Shown here in pieces: positions 31,951 through 43,300 of a stretch of DNA of 64,000 nucleotides. The translations under genes and the position numbers were made by a program. The notes below the pieces were generated by a model. It searched no databases. It worked only from the letters and a program-made list of their open reading frames with translations, and was not told where the DNA came from. The stretch is from Pseudoxanthomonas suwonensis J47 (GTDB lineage Bacteria; Pseudomonadota; Gammaproteobacteria; Xanthomonadales; Xanthomonadaceae), in assembly GCF_000513955.1 (NCBI RefSeq), contig NZ_KI911328.1, positions 222,640 through 286,639 on the forward strand, read 5' to 3'. The first letter of the stretch is position 1. Each line of letters starts with the position of its first letter.

Positions 31951-32840
31951 GCCGCCTCCACCGCGTCGCCGTCCTTCGCCGGCGGCTGGCGCATCATCAT
32001 CGCCAGCAGGTCGGCCAGGCGGTCGCGCAGCTGGCGGCGGTCGCAGATCTGGTCGATGGCGCCGTGCTCGAGCAGGAACTCCGAGCGCTGGAAGCCTTCC
32101 GGCAGCTTCTCGCGCACGGTCTGCTCGATCACGCGCGGGCCGGCGAAGCCGATCAGCGCCTCCGGCTCGGCGATGTTGAGGTCGCCCAGCATCGCGAAGG
32201 AGGCCGAGACGCCGCCGGTGGTCGGATGGGTCAGCACCGAGATGTACGGCAGCCCGGCCGCGCGCAGCCGGCCCAGCGCCGCCGAGGTCTTGGCCATCTG
32301 CATCAGCGAGAACAGGCTCTCCTGCATGCGCGCGCCGCCGCTGGCGGAGAAGTTCACGAACGGGCAGCCGATCTCCAGCGCGCGCTCGGCGGCCAGGGTG
32401 AACTTCTCGCCCACCACCGAGCCCATCGAGCCGCCCATGTAGGCGAAGTCGAAGGAGCTGGCGACCAGCGGGCGGCCCTTCAGCCGGCCTTCCATCGCCA
32501 CCAGCGCGTCGTACTCGCCGGTGGCCTTCTGGGTGGCCTTGATCCGGTCGGAGTAGCGCTTGGAATCCTTGAAGCGCAGCACGTCGGTCGGCGCCAGGGT
32601 GGCGGCGAGCTCGGTGGTGCTGCCCGGGTCGAACAGCGAGGCCAGGCGGGCGCGGGCGCGGATCGCCATGTGGAAGTCGCACTTCGGGCAGACCTCCAGG
32701 TTCTCCTCGAGCTCCGGGCGGTACAGGACCGCGCCGCAGCGGTCGCACTTCTCCCACAGGCCCTCGGGGACGCTGCGCTTGCGGTTGGCGGCGTTGTCGG
32801 TGCGGATGCCGGAGGGCATCAGTTTGCTGAGCCAGCTCAT
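31947..32840 (-). CDS. accD: Acetyl-CoA carboxylase carboxyltransferase subunit beta
   Basis: Transfers the carboxyl group from biotin to acetyl-CoA in fatty acid synthesis, together with AccA. The 297 residues start with the zinc ribbon C32-x2-C35 and C51-x2-C54 ([18 protein letters not shown]), followed by the crotonase-like core with [16 protein letters not shown] and [17 protein letters not shown]. The start ATG is at 32840. Divergent from the DUF4442 gene. Confidence 0.97.
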   Translation of the reverse strand: MSWLSKLMPSGIRTDNAANRKRSVPEGLWEKCDRCGAVLYRPELEENLEVCPKCDFHMAIRARARLASLFDPGSTTELAATLAPTDVLRFKDSKRYSDRIKATQKATGEYDALVAMEGRLKGRPLVASSFDFAYMGGSMGSVVGEKFTLAAERALEIGCPFVNFSASGGARMQESLFSLMQMAKTSAALGRLRAAGLPYISVLTHPTTGGVSASFAMLGDLNIAEPEALIGFAGPRVIEQTVREKLPEGFQRSEFLLEHGAIDQICDRRQLRDRLADLLAMMMRQPPAKDGDAVEAA

Positions 32841-32991
32841 TCGGGAATGTCGGTTCCGTTCAGGGGCCAGGCGGCCGGAAAAGGTCGACAGTCTAGCTCA
32901 GCGCCCCGCCCGCCCGCGCCGCGCCCACTTCTCCGTACGAACACGTATGGTAGGCTGGCCTGCCCCGATTCAACCCTGCCTGTCCAAGCAG

Positions 32992-33471
32992 ATGAAGCCT
33001 TCCGTCCTGCGCCACGGCATGAACCTGTGGCCGCCGTTCCTGTTTTCCGGCATTCATGTGGCGGACATCGCCCCGGACTGGAGCCACGCCCGGGTCGAGC
33101 TGCGCATGCGTCCGTGGAACCGCAACTACGTCGGCACCCACTTCGGCGGCAGCCTGTTCTCGATGAGCGACCCGTTCTGGATGCTGCTGCTGATGCAGCA
33201 GCTGGGCCGCGACTACTACGTCTGGGACCAGAGCGGCTCGATCGACTTCATCAAGCCAGGCCGCGGCACGGTCTGGACCCGTTTCGACGTCGGCCCGGAG
33301 ACCTTGGCCGAGGTCCGCGCCGCCACCGCCGGCGGCGCCAAGTACCTGCACTGGTTCGAGAACGAGATCTTCGACGCCGCCGGCGACGTGGTCGCGCGGG
33401 TGCGCAAGCAGGTCTACGTGCGGCGCAAGCCGGACCGCCGCCCCGCTCAGGGCGAAGGCGCGGCCGGCTGA
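32992..33471 (+). CDS. DUF4442 hotdog-fold thioesterase-like protein
   Basis: 159-residue soluble protein of the DUF4442 group, related to hotdog acyl-CoA thioesterases. The segment NRNYVGTHFGGSLFSMSD resembles the substrate-side helix of this fold. No catalytic assignment can be made from sequence alone. ATG 32992 is chosen; an upstream in-frame ATG at 32950 is possible. Its 3' end overlaps the convergent gene at 33447 by 25 nt. Confidence 0.75.
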   Translation: MKPSVLRHGMNLWPPFLFSGIHVADIAPDWSHARVELRMRPWNRNYVGTHFGGSLFSMSDPFWMLLLMQQLGRDYYVWDQSGSIDFIKPGRGTVWTRFDVGPETLAEVRAATAGGAKYLHWFENEIFDAAGDVVARVRKQVYVRRKPDRRPAQGEGAAG

Positions 33472-34817
33472 AGCCGGCTGGCCGGCAACGGCACCGACCA
33501 GCTGCCGTCGGCGTCCGCCCCCTTCGCCCAGAACACCGGCGTACCCAGCGTTCCGGCTTCCAGGTCCTGCTGGAACGGCCGCGCCGGGCTGCGAAGCGCC
33601 GCCGGCACCCGCTCCAGCGCCGCCGCGTCGATCGGCCCGTCCTGGTCGCGCAGCCACAGCAGCGCGGCTACGGTGCGCAGGCGGGCGTCGGCGTCCTGCA
33701 GGCGCATGCCGTACTCGGCGTAGGCCGGGGATGCGATGTCGGCGAGGATGCAGCCGATCGCGTTGGACACGCACGCCAGCGAGCGCCGCGAACGCGGCGG
33801 CGTCGGATCGCGCAGCGGCTGGTCCTGGGCCAGCTGCCGGCGGGCTTCCCCGCCGCAGTACCAGGCGAAGGTCGGCGCCGCGCGGGCGGCGGTGCGTTCG
33901 GGATCGAACAGCAGCCCCAGCGCCCAGGCGGGGACCTCGTGCTCCACCGCGCTGGCGGCGACCTCGGCATTGACCTGGGTGCGGAGGCCGCCGGCCATGA
34001 AGCGGCCCTCGCTGAGCATGGTCCGGCACACGCCCTGCTCCAGCGCGACCGGCCGTTCGAAGGCCTGCCGGCACTGCTCCGGCAGCGGATGTTCGCGCGG
34101 CAGTTCGGCCAGCATCTGCGCCAGCAGCTGCGCGTTGCCCTGGACCATGGCCGCGCCGATCATGCTGCCGACCAGCGAGTCGCCGCTTTCGATGAGCTGG
34201 CGGCCCGTGGCCACGTCGCGGCAGGCATCGGCCAGCGCCAGGTCGGCCTGGCCTTCGGCGAAACGCCAGGCGGTGCGCGTCGTCAGCCGGGTCAGGACCT
34301 GGAAGCCCGGCAGCGGCATGTCCAGCCGCGGCGGGAAGGGATTGGGGAATCCGTCGTACCCGTGCAGGGCCTCGGCACGGTCCAGCGCCCGGGCGTTGCG
34401 CTCCAGCAGGCCGGCGTAGGCGTCGCGGGCGCCACGCACCTGCCCCTGCCCGAGGCAGTCGGCGCCGCGCAGGTTGCACCAGGCCGGATCGCCGTCGCGA
34501 GTCACCGCCAGCGACGGCCGCTCCTGCAGGAGGCTGCTCCAGTCGCTGCTGCCATCCCGGCGCAGCGGGGTTGCCTTGAAGCGACGCACTTCCTCGGCCA
34601 CCAGGCTGACCTGCTCGCCCTCGGGGATGTCGTGGGACGCGGTGTACAGCGCCGCGAAACCGTCCCGCGCCGGCGGCGCCGGCGGTTGGTCCAGCAGGGC
34701 CAGCGCCTCGCGCTCCGCCCCCGACGCGCCCAGGGCCCGCGACAGCACGTACGCCCCGGCCACGCACAACACCAGCACCAGGGCTGCGGCCAGCAGCCAC
34801 TTCAGGAAACGGACCAT
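33447..34817 (-). CDS. Unknown membrane-anchored protein
   Basis: Not recognised. 456 residues with one N-terminal membrane segment after a short basic start (VRFLKWLLAAALVLVLCVAG), so probably anchored in the inner membrane with a large periplasmic domain. That domain is mostly helical-looking and contains several cysteines that could form disulfides (WCNLRGADC, RTMLSEGRF, WYCGGEAR, CVSNAIGCILAD). No enzyme motif was found. ATG 34817 lies 66 nt from the divergent DUF502 gene. Its 3' end overlaps the thioesterase-like gene by 25 nt. Confidence 0.8.
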   Translation of the reverse strand: MVRFLKWLLAAALVLVLCVAGAYVLSRALGASGAEREALALLDQPPAPPARDGFAALYTASHDIPEGEQVSLVAEEVRRFKATPLRRDGSSDWSSLLQERPSLAVTRDGDPAWCNLRGADCLGQGQVRGARDAYAGLLERNARALDRAEALHGYDGFPNPFPPRLDMPLPGFQVLTRLTTRTAWRFAEGQADLALADACRDVATGRQLIESGDSLVGSMIGAAMVQGNAQLLAQMLAELPREHPLPEQCRQAFERPVALEQGVCRTMLSEGRFMAGGLRTQVNAEVAASAVEHEVPAWALGLLFDPERTAARAAPTFAWYCGGEARRQLAQDQPLRDPTPPRSRRSLACVSNAIGCILADIASPAYAEYGMRLQDADARLRTVAALLWLRDQDGPIDAAALERVPAALRSPARPFQQDLEAGTLGTPVFWAKGADADGSWSVPLPASRLQPAAPSP

Positions 34818-34870
34818 GCATCCCCCAATCGGCACCCCTTGCCGCGCGGCAGGATAGCAGCCGCCGGCGC

Positions 34871-34876
34871 TACAAT
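34871..34876 (+). promoter_or_regulatory. -10 element close to the DUF502 start codon
   Basis: TACAAT ends only 7 nt before the ATG at 34884. If it is the -10 hexamer, transcription begins at or next to the start codon and the mRNA is leaderless. A matching -35 at the usual spacing is not obvious. Confidence 0.4.
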
Positions 34877-34883
34877 CCGCCGC

Positions 34884-35561
34884 ATGTCCCCCGACCCCTC
34901 CGCGCCGCAGCGCGCCTCGCTGCAACGCCTGTTCCTCACCGGCCTGTTGACCCTGTTGCCGATCTGGCTGACCTGGGTGGTGATCAAGTTCGTGTTCGTG
35001 CTGCTGTCGAGCATCAGCGCGCCATGGGTGGTGCCGCTGTCCGAACGCATCGCCGACTCGTTCCCCGCCTATGCCCACTGGGGCAAGGCGCTGTGGGTGC
35101 AGAACACCATCGCCATGCTGGCCACGGTGCTGGTCATCCTCGGCGTGGGCATGCTGGCGCGGCGCGTGATCGGCCAGCACCTGCTGCGCTGGTTCGAGGC
35201 CCTGATCGCCCGCGTGCCGCTGGCCAATACCATCTACACCAGCGCGCGCAAGCTGCTGGACATCCTGCAGACCAAGCCGGGCAGCACCCAGCGCGTGGTC
35301 CTGATCGACTTCCCGCACCGGGAAATGAAGTCCATCGGCCTGGTCACCCGGGTGCTGAAGGAGGAAGGCAGCGGTCGCGAGCTGGCGGCGGTGTACGTGC
35401 CGACCACGCCCAACCCCACCTCCGGCTACCTCGAGGTGGTGCCCGTGGAGCTGCTGACCCCGACCGACTGGACCGTCGACCAGGCCATGGGCTTCATCAT
35501 TTCCGGCGGCGCCGTCGCCCCGGAGAGCATGCCCTTCACCCGCGCGGGCGACCGCCAGTGA
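34884..35561 (+). CDS. DUF502 family membrane protein
   Basis: 225-residue inner-membrane protein of the DUF502 family. Two hydrophobic stretches (about 15-45 and 72-97) are followed by a soluble C-terminal domain with the typical ARVPLANTIYTSARKLLDI, VVLIDFPHREMKSIGLVT and YVPTTPNPTSGYLEVVP. Biochemical function is unknown. It overlaps the next gene by 4 nt (GTGA), indicating coupled translation. Confidence 0.9.
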   Translation: MSPDPSAPQRASLQRLFLTGLLTLLPIWLTWVVIKFVFVLLSSISAPWVVPLSERIADSFPAYAHWGKALWVQNTIAMLATVLVILGVGMLARRVIGQHLLRWFEALIARVPLANTIYTSARKLLDILQTKPGSTQRVVLIDFPHREMKSIGLVTRVLKEEGSGRELAAVYVPTTPNPTSGYLEVVPVELLTPTDWTVDQAMGFIISGGAVAPESMPFTRAGDRQ

Positions 35562-36337
35562 GCACGCCTGCCGCGCGCCTGCTCGACGACCGCGCGGTGA
35601 GGCTCTACATCGCGCTGGGCGCGTTCTTCTGCGTCAACGCGGTGCTGGCCGAGTTCATCGGGGTCAAGATCTTCGCGCTGGAGGACAGCCTCGGCATCGC
35701 GCCGCTGGAATGGAACCTGTTCGGCCAGACCGGCTCGCTGAACTTCACCGCCGGCACCCTGCTGTGGCCAGTGGTGTTCATCATGACCGACACCATCAAC
35801 GAGTTCTTCGGCCGCCGCGGGGTGAAGTTCATCTCCTGGCTGGCGGTGGGGCTGATCGTGTACGGCTTCCTGTTCGCCTTCGCTGCGATCGAGCTGGCCC
35901 CGGCCGGCTGGTGGCGCGGCGCCGCGGTGGCGCAGGGCGTGCCGGACTACCAGGCCGCCTACGCGGTGGTGTTCGGCCAGGGCCTGTGGACGATCGCCGG
36001 CTCGATGGTGGCCTTCCTGGTCGGGCAACTGATCGACGTGGCGGTGTTCCATCGTATCCGCCGCGCCACCGGCGAGCGCTGGGTGTGGCTGCGCGCGACC
36101 GGTTCGACCGCGGTCTCGCAGCTGGTCGACAGTTTCGTGGTGATCTGGATCGCCTTCGTGCTCGGCCCGCAGAAGTGGCCGACCTCGCTGTTCCTGGCGG
36201 TGAGCACGCTCAACTACGCATGGAAGATGCTCGCGGCGATCGCGCTGATCCCGCTGCTGTACCTCATGCGCCACCTCATCACCCTCTACCTGGGCGCCGG
36301 ACGGGCCCGCGAGCTGCGCCACCAGGCCGCAAGCTGA
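35558..36337 (+). CDS. VUT/YhhQ family queuosine-precursor transporter
   Basis: 259-residue polytopic membrane protein of the vitamin-uptake-like (VUT, PF02592) family; E. coli YhhQ imports queuosine precursors. Conserved pieces are FTAGTLLWPVVFIMTDTINE, FFGRRGVKFISW and STAVSQLVDSFVVIWIAF. The GTG start at 35558 overlaps the DUF502 stop. Six or so helices are visible. Substrate is inferred from the family; no queuosine genes are nearby. Confidence 0.88.
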   Translation: MSTPAARLLDDRAVRLYIALGAFFCVNAVLAEFIGVKIFALEDSLGIAPLEWNLFGQTGSLNFTAGTLLWPVVFIMTDTINEFFGRRGVKFISWLAVGLIVYGFLFAFAAIELAPAGWWRGAAVAQGVPDYQAAYAVVFGQGLWTIAGSMVAFLVGQLIDVAVFHRIRRATGERWVWLRATGSTAVSQLVDSFVVIWIAFVLGPQKWPTSLFLAVSTLNYAWKMLAAIALIPLLYLMRHLITLYLGAGRARELRHQAAS

Positions 36338-36418
36338 GCCGCAGGTGAGCGGGCGCGCTGGCCTGCGCCGGCGCGATGCGGCACTCTCCCGGGCTTCGCG
36401 TTCCAACGGAAGCCCTGC

Positions 36419-38257
36419 ATGATCCGCCCCCGCGCCTTCTGCCTCGCCCTGCCCGTCGCCGTGGCCCTGCTGGCCCCGGCGCAGGCCGATGCGGCGAAGA
36501 AGAAGGCGTCGCGCCCGGCTGCCACCCAGGCCGCGCCGGCGAAGGCCGAGGACAAGGCGACGAAGCTGCAGCGCCTGTACCAGGGCTACTGGGAGGAATC
36601 GCTCAAGCTCAACCCGCTGCAGGCGACCTTCCAGGGCGATCCGCGCGGCAACCACCAGCTGCCCAACTACCTGTCGCCGGAATTCCGCCAGCGCAGCCGC
36701 GAATTCACCGAATCCTGGCTGGCGAAGGTGGAAGCGGTCGGCGAGGACGGCCTGCAGGGCCAGGACCTGCTCAGCTACCGCATCTTCGTGCGCAACGCGC
36801 GCGACGCGCTGGAAGGCGAGCGTTTTCCCGGCTGGATGCTGCCGCTGAACCCGTTCAACAACCCGGCGACGCTGGTGGCGATGCTCGGCTCCGGCGCCAG
36901 CGCGCAGCCGTTCCGCACCGTGCAGGACTACGACAACTGGCTCGCGCGCGCCGGCCAGGTACCCGCGCTGTTCCGCCAGGCCATCGCCAACATGGAACAG
37001 GGCATGGCCGCCGGCGTGGTGCAGCCGCGGCCGCTGATGGAGAAGGTGCTGCCGCAGCTGGACGCGGTGATCCGGCCCAGCGCCGAGGAAAGCATCTTCT
37101 GGAATCCGGTGCGCAACATGCCCGACGACTTCAGCGAGGCCGATCGCGCGCGCCTGACCGAAGCCTACCGGCGCACCATCGAACAGCAGCTGCTGCCCTC
37201 CTACCGCATGCTGCGCGGCTTCGTCGCCACCCGCTACCTGCCGGCCACGCGTGACACCGCCGGCCTCGGCGCCCTGCCCGATGGTGCGGCCTGGTATGCG
37301 TGGAACGCGCGGCAGAGCACCACCACCACGCTGCCGCCGGAGCAGCTGCACCAGGCCGGGCTGGACGAGGTGGCGCGGCTGCAGGCGGAAATCCCCCAGC
37401 TGATGAAGGAGGCGAAGTTCCGCGGCAACCTGCAGAAGTTCCTCCGCTACGCGCAGACGGACCGCCGCTTCGAGTTCGCCGACGAGGAAGCGCTGCTTGG
37501 CTTCCACCGCGGCCTCGAGGCGAAGGTCATGGCGAAGGTGCAGCAGCAGTTTTCGCTGCTGCCGAAGGCCGCGCTGGAGATCCGCCCGGTCGAGGCCTAT
37601 CGCGCGCGTTCGGCCGCCGCCGGTTCCTACCTGCGGCCCGCCGCGGCCGGCGCGCCCGGCGTGTTCTACGTCAACACTTCCGACCTGCCTTCGCGCCGCA
37701 GCTGGAACGCCGAAGCGCTGTTCCTGCACGAGGCCGTCCCGGGCCATCACTTCCAGCTGGCCCTGCAGCAGGAACTCGAAGGGCTGCCGGCCTTCCGCAG
37801 CGCCGGCGGCGAGGCCGCGTTCACCGAAGGCTGGGCGCTGTACGCCGAATCGCTCGGCCGCGACCTGGGCCTGTACCAGGATCCGTGGTCGCGCTTCGGC
37901 TACCTGCAGGGCGGGCTGTGGCGTGCCGCGCGCCTGGTGGTGGATACCGGCATCCACGCCAGGGGCTGGAGCCGCGAGCAGGCGATCGCCTACCTGGTCG
38001 AGAACCTCGGCGCCAGCCGCGCCGAGGCCGAGGCGGAGACCGACCGCGTGATCGCCATGCCCGGCCAGGCCCTGGCGCCCAAGACCGGCGAACTGAAGAT
38101 CCTGGAGCTGCGCCGCCGTGCAGAAGCCGCGATCGGCCCGCGCTTCGACGTACGCGAATTCCACGCCGAGGTGCTGCGCGACGGTTCGGTGCCGCTGGAC
38201 GTGCTGGAAGCGCGGATCGACGCCTGGATCGCGACACGCCGGGCGCCGACGGGTTAA
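36419..38257 (+). CDS. DUF885 family secreted metallopeptidase-like protein
   Basis: 612-residue exported protein. The signal peptide is MIRPRAFCLALPVAVALLAP with a probable ADA cleavage site near residue 25, followed by a Lys/Ala-rich linker. The DUF885 body is helical and contains H437-E438-A-V-P-G-H443-H444, the zinc-like motif of this family. A downstream glutamate region (GGEAAFTEGWALYAESLG) probably supplies the third ligand. Members are thought to be carboxypeptidase-like; the substrate is unknown. It is followed 44 nt later by a serine hydrolase gene. Confidence 0.9.
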   Translation: MIRPRAFCLALPVAVALLAPAQADAAKKKASRPAATQAAPAKAEDKATKLQRLYQGYWEESLKLNPLQATFQGDPRGNHQLPNYLSPEFRQRSREFTESWLAKVEAVGEDGLQGQDLLSYRIFVRNARDALEGERFPGWMLPLNPFNNPATLVAMLGSGASAQPFRTVQDYDNWLARAGQVPALFRQAIANMEQGMAAGVVQPRPLMEKVLPQLDAVIRPSAEESIFWNPVRNMPDDFSEADRARLTEAYRRTIEQQLLPSYRMLRGFVATRYLPATRDTAGLGALPDGAAWYAWNARQSTTTTLPPEQLHQAGLDEVARLQAEIPQLMKEAKFRGNLQKFLRYAQTDRRFEFADEEALLGFHRGLEAKVMAKVQQQFSLLPKAALEIRPVEAYRARSAAAGSYLRPAAAGAPGVFYVNTSDLPSRRSWNAEALFLHEAVPGHHFQLALQQELEGLPAFRSAGGEAAFTEGWALYAESLGRDLGLYQDPWSRFGYLQGGLWRAARLVVDTGIHARGWSREQAIAYLVENLGASRAEAEAETDRVIAMPGQALAPKTGELKILELRRRAEAAIGPRFDVREFHAEVLRDGSVPLDVLEARIDAWIATRRAPTG

Positions 38258-38301
38258 CCTCGGGCGGCGACGCCGGAGGGAGTCCGGCGAAGGGGAACCG
38301 C

Positions 38302-39369
38302 GTGACCGGCCTGTTGCCACTGCTCGCCCTGGCGGCGATGTCCGCCGCATCGGTCCAGCCGACGCCCGTCGATCCGGGCGCGGTCGACGCGCTCATGCGC
38401 GACTACGCCGGCGACGTGCCCGGCGCCGCCGTGCTGGTGCTGCGCGATGGCGAGCCGGTGCTGCGCCGCGGCTACGGCCTGGCCCACCTCGAGGAAGGCA
38501 TGCCCGTCGACGCGCGGACGAACTTCCGCCTGGCCTCGGTCACCAAGCAGTTCACCGCCGCCTCGATCCTGCTGCTGGCCGAGGACGGCAGGCTGACGCT
38601 CGACGACCCGGTCAGACGCTGGCTGCCGTCGCTGCCGCCGGCCGCGGACGCGGTGACCCTGCGCCACCTGCTAAGCCACACCTCCGGCCTGGTCGACTAC
38701 GAGGACCACCTGCCGGAAGGCCTGCAGGGCCAGGTCCACGACATCGACGTGCTGCGCATCCTCGAAGGCCAGGACCGCACGTATTTCCCGCCGGGCAGCG
38801 CCTACCGCTACAGCAACAGCGGCTACGCGCTGCTGGCGCTGGTGGTGGGCGAAGCCTCCGGCAGCGACTTCGCCAGCTTCCTGCGCCAGCGCATCTTCGC
38901 GCCGCTGGGCATGGTCAACACGGTCGCCCACCAGGACGGCGTGGACACGGTGGCGGACCGCGCCTACGGCTACAGCCTGGTCGACGGCCGCTGGGTCCGC
39001 ACCGACCAGAGCCCGACCAGCGCCGTGCTCGGCGACGGTGGCATCTACTCCTCGATCGACGACCTGGCGCGCTGGGACGCGGCCCTCTACGACGACCGCC
39101 TGCTGCGCCCGGAATCGCTGCGCCTGATGTTCACGCCCGCCACCACCACGCCCACCGGCGAGGACGACGTGGCCCATTACGGCCTGGGCTGGCGCCTGCA
39201 GGGCGAACGCGTCTGGCACAGCGGCGAGAGCATCGGCTTCCGCAACGTGATCGTGCGCTGGCCGCGGCAGCGGCTGACCGTGGTCGTGCTGAGCAACCGC
39301 AACGGCCCGGAACCCTATCCGCTGGCCCTGGAAATCGCCCGGATATACGCTCCGGCCGCGACGCCCTGA
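38302..39369 (+). CDS. Class C beta-lactamase/AmpH-like serine hydrolase
   Basis: 355-residue exported penicillin-binding-protein-like hydrolase. A short signal peptide (TGLLPLLALAAMSAASVQ) precedes the catalytic domain. Motifs are S79-V-T-K82, Y170-S-N (YRYSNSGYALL) and H-S-G (VWHSGESIGF) in place of KTG, as in many esterase or D-aminopeptidase-like members. The GTG at 38302 is preceded by AGGGGA. It could act on peptidoglycan peptides, D-amino-acid peptides or esters; a true beta-lactamase role is unproven. Confidence 0.9.
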   Translation: MTGLLPLLALAAMSAASVQPTPVDPGAVDALMRDYAGDVPGAAVLVLRDGEPVLRRGYGLAHLEEGMPVDARTNFRLASVTKQFTAASILLLAEDGRLTLDDPVRRWLPSLPPAADAVTLRHLLSHTSGLVDYEDHLPEGLQGQVHDIDVLRILEGQDRTYFPPGSAYRYSNSGYALLALVVGEASGSDFASFLRQRIFAPLGMVNTVAHQDGVDTVADRAYGYSLVDGRWVRTDQSPTSAVLGDGGIYSSIDDLARWDAALYDDRLLRPESLRLMFTPATTTPTGEDDVAHYGLGWRLQGERVWHSGESIGFRNVIVRWPRQRLTVVVLSNRNGPEPYPLALEIARIYAPAATP

Positions 39370-39475
39370 GCGGCGTCCGGGGAATATTCCTACATCGTTC
39401 CCGCCCTCCGGCCGATGGCGGGACGGCGCTCCAGGCCCCAGCATCGGCCGGCGACGTCAATGGAGGATGTGCCGA

Positions 39476-40372
<897 letters not shown>

Positions 40373-40375
40373 CCC

Positions 40376-43300
40376 ATGCTGGCCCACATCCTGTCCTTCG
40401 AGCGCCGGCTGCTGCTGCGCAACGGCGTGTTCTGGATCGTCATGCTGGTGTTCGGCCTGCTGGCCTTCGGCAGCATGGTCTCGGACAACGTCAGCTTCGG
40501 CGGCGGGGTCGGCAACATCAAGCGCAACGCCCCGGCGGTGGTGATCAGCCTGCTCGGCAGCTTCAGCTACCTGGCGGTGCTGCTGACCACGATCTTCGTC
40601 GCCGGAATCGCCCTGCGCGATTTCGAGCAGCGGACGGCCGAGCTGTTCTTCGCCACGCCGATGCGCAAGCGCGACTACCTGCTCGGGCGCTTCGGCGGCG
40701 GCTTCCTCGCCAGCCTGGCGATCCTGGTGGCCACGGCACTGGGCCTGTGGCTGGGCAGCCTGATGCCGTGGCTGGACCAGGCGCGGCTGGGGCCGACGCC
40801 CTGGTCGGCCTATGCCTGGTCCTTCGCGGTGCTGGTGATCCCGAACCTGCTGTTCCTGTCGGCGATGCTGTTCCTGCTGGCGACGGCGACGCGCTCGATG
40901 CTCTACACCTACATCGGCGTAATCGCCTTCTTCGTGCTGTCGACGGTGGCCGGCTACCTGACCCGCGACCTGGACACGCGCTGGATCGGCGCCCTGCTCG
41001 ATCCCTCCGGCACCACCGCGGTGGGCGAGCACATCCGCTACTGGTCCAGCGAGCAGTACAACACCCGCCTGCCGGCGCTGAGCGGCATGCTGCTGGCCAA
41101 CCGCGCGCTCTGGCTGGGCCTGGCCGTGGTCCTGCTGCTGGCGGCGTTCCGCCTGTTCCGCGCCGACCGCGAGGGCATCGTCCTGCGCCGGAAGAAGAAG
41201 CTGGATGACGCGGCCGCGTCCCCGGCCTCCGCGCTGCCGGCCCAGGCACTGGCCGGCGGCCGCCTCGCCCTGCCGGCCGTCACCCTGCGCCAGGACCGCG
41301 CGGCGCGCTGGGTGCAGTACTTGAAGATGGCGGCGTTCGACCTGCGCGTGACCGTCGCCGGCGCACCCTACCTGGTGATGCTGCTGCTGGGCCTGCTGAT
41401 GATCTTCACCGGCCTGAAGTTCGGCGCCTCGATGTACGGCACCGAGCTGTACCCGGTGACCCGGCGCATGCTCGGGGCGATCGAGGGCGGCATGGGCCTG
41501 TTCCTGGTCATCGTGATCACCTTCTACGCCGGCGAACTGGTCTGGCGCGAACGCAGCCAGCGCATCGCCGAGACCACCGACGCCTTGCCGCTGCCGGACT
41601 GGGTCACCCTGGCGGCGCGCATGACCGCCCTGGCCGGACTGGTCGCGACGATGATGCTGGCCGGCGCGGTGTTCACCATCGGCTGGCAGCTGGCGCATGG
41701 CTATACCCAGCTGGAACCGCTGCTCTACCTCAAGGGCATCGCCCTGGTGGTGGTGCCGTTCGTGCTGATGGCGGCGCTGGCGGTGTTCCTGCAGGCAGTC
41801 AGCGGCAACAAGTTCATCGGCTACCTGCTGATGATCGTGTACCTGGTCGCGCGCGCGGCCATGGGCATGCTCGACCTGGACCACCTGCTGTACCGCTACG
41901 GCTCGGCCACGCCGATCCCGTATTCGGACATGAACCACTACGGCCACTTCGTCGGCCCGCACCTGCTGCTGCGCGCCTACTGGGCCGCGTTCGCGCTGGC
42001 GCTGCTGGTGGTGGCGCTGCTGGCCTGGCCGCGCGGCACCTCGCTGGCCCTGCGCGACCGCCTGCGCCTGGCCCGCGCGCGGCTGCGCGGGCCGGCCCTG
42101 GCCACGCTGGTGGGCTCGCTGCTGGTGTTCGCCGGGCTGGGCGGCTGGATCTTCTACAACACCAACGTGCTCAACGAGTACGTCCCCGGCGACCTGGCCA
42201 AGGAACGCGCCGCGGACTACGAGAAGACCTACCGCCAGTACAAGGACCTGCCGCAACCGCGCATCGCCTCGATCCGGGCGGACGTGGACATCTTCCCGGA
42301 GGAGCGGCGCCTGGACATCCGCGGCCGCTACCGCCTGGAGAACCGCAGCGGCGTGCCGATCCAGGACCTGCACGTGAGCCTGGACCCGGAATTCGAGGTG
42401 CGCCGGCTGGAGTTCGGCCCGCACACCGTGGCCAAGGCCGACGAGGTCCACGGCTACACGATCTACCGCCTGGCCACCCCGCTTGCGCCGGGCGCGGAGC
42501 TGGACTTCGAGTACGAGCTGTCGATCCGTCCGACCGGCTTCCCGGTCGGCGGCGGCAGCACCGCGGTGGTCTACAACGGCACGTTCTTCAACAACTACGC
42601 CGTGCTGCCGCAGTTCGGCTACAACGAACGCCGCCAGCTGCAGGACCGCAACGACCGGCGCAAGCAGGGGCTGCCGCAGCTGCCGCGGATGAACCCGATC
42701 GACGATGTCGCCGCGCGGGGCTCCAACTACCTGACCACCAACGGCGACTGGGTCGAGTTCGAGACCACCGTCTCCACCAGCGCCGGGCAGGTCGCGCTGG
42801 CGCCGGGCTACCTGCAGCGCGAGTGGGAGCAGGACGGCCGCCGCTACTACCACTACAAATCGGAAGCGCAGGTGCTGCCGTTCTTCTCCTGGCTGTCGGC
42901 CGACTGGAAGGTGGTCCGCGACCGCTGGAACGACGTGGCGATCGAGGTCTACCACCACCCGGCGCACGCCTGGAACGTGCCGCGGATGATCGACTCGACG
43001 AAGAAGTCGCTGGACTACTACACCCGCAACTTCTCGCCGTACCAGTTCCGCCAGTTCCGGATCCTGGAGTTCCCGGGCTACCAGAGCTTCGCCCAGGCCT
43101 TCGCCGGGACCATCCCGTACTCGGAGGCGATCGGCTTCGTCGCCGACCTGCGCGACCGCGAGGACATCGACTACGTGTTCTACGTGACCGCACACGAGGC
43201 CGCGCACCAGTGGTGGGCGCACCAGGTGATCGGCGCCAACGTACAGGGCGCGACCGTGCTGTCCGAGTCGCTGGCCCAGTACTCGGCGCTGATGGTGATG

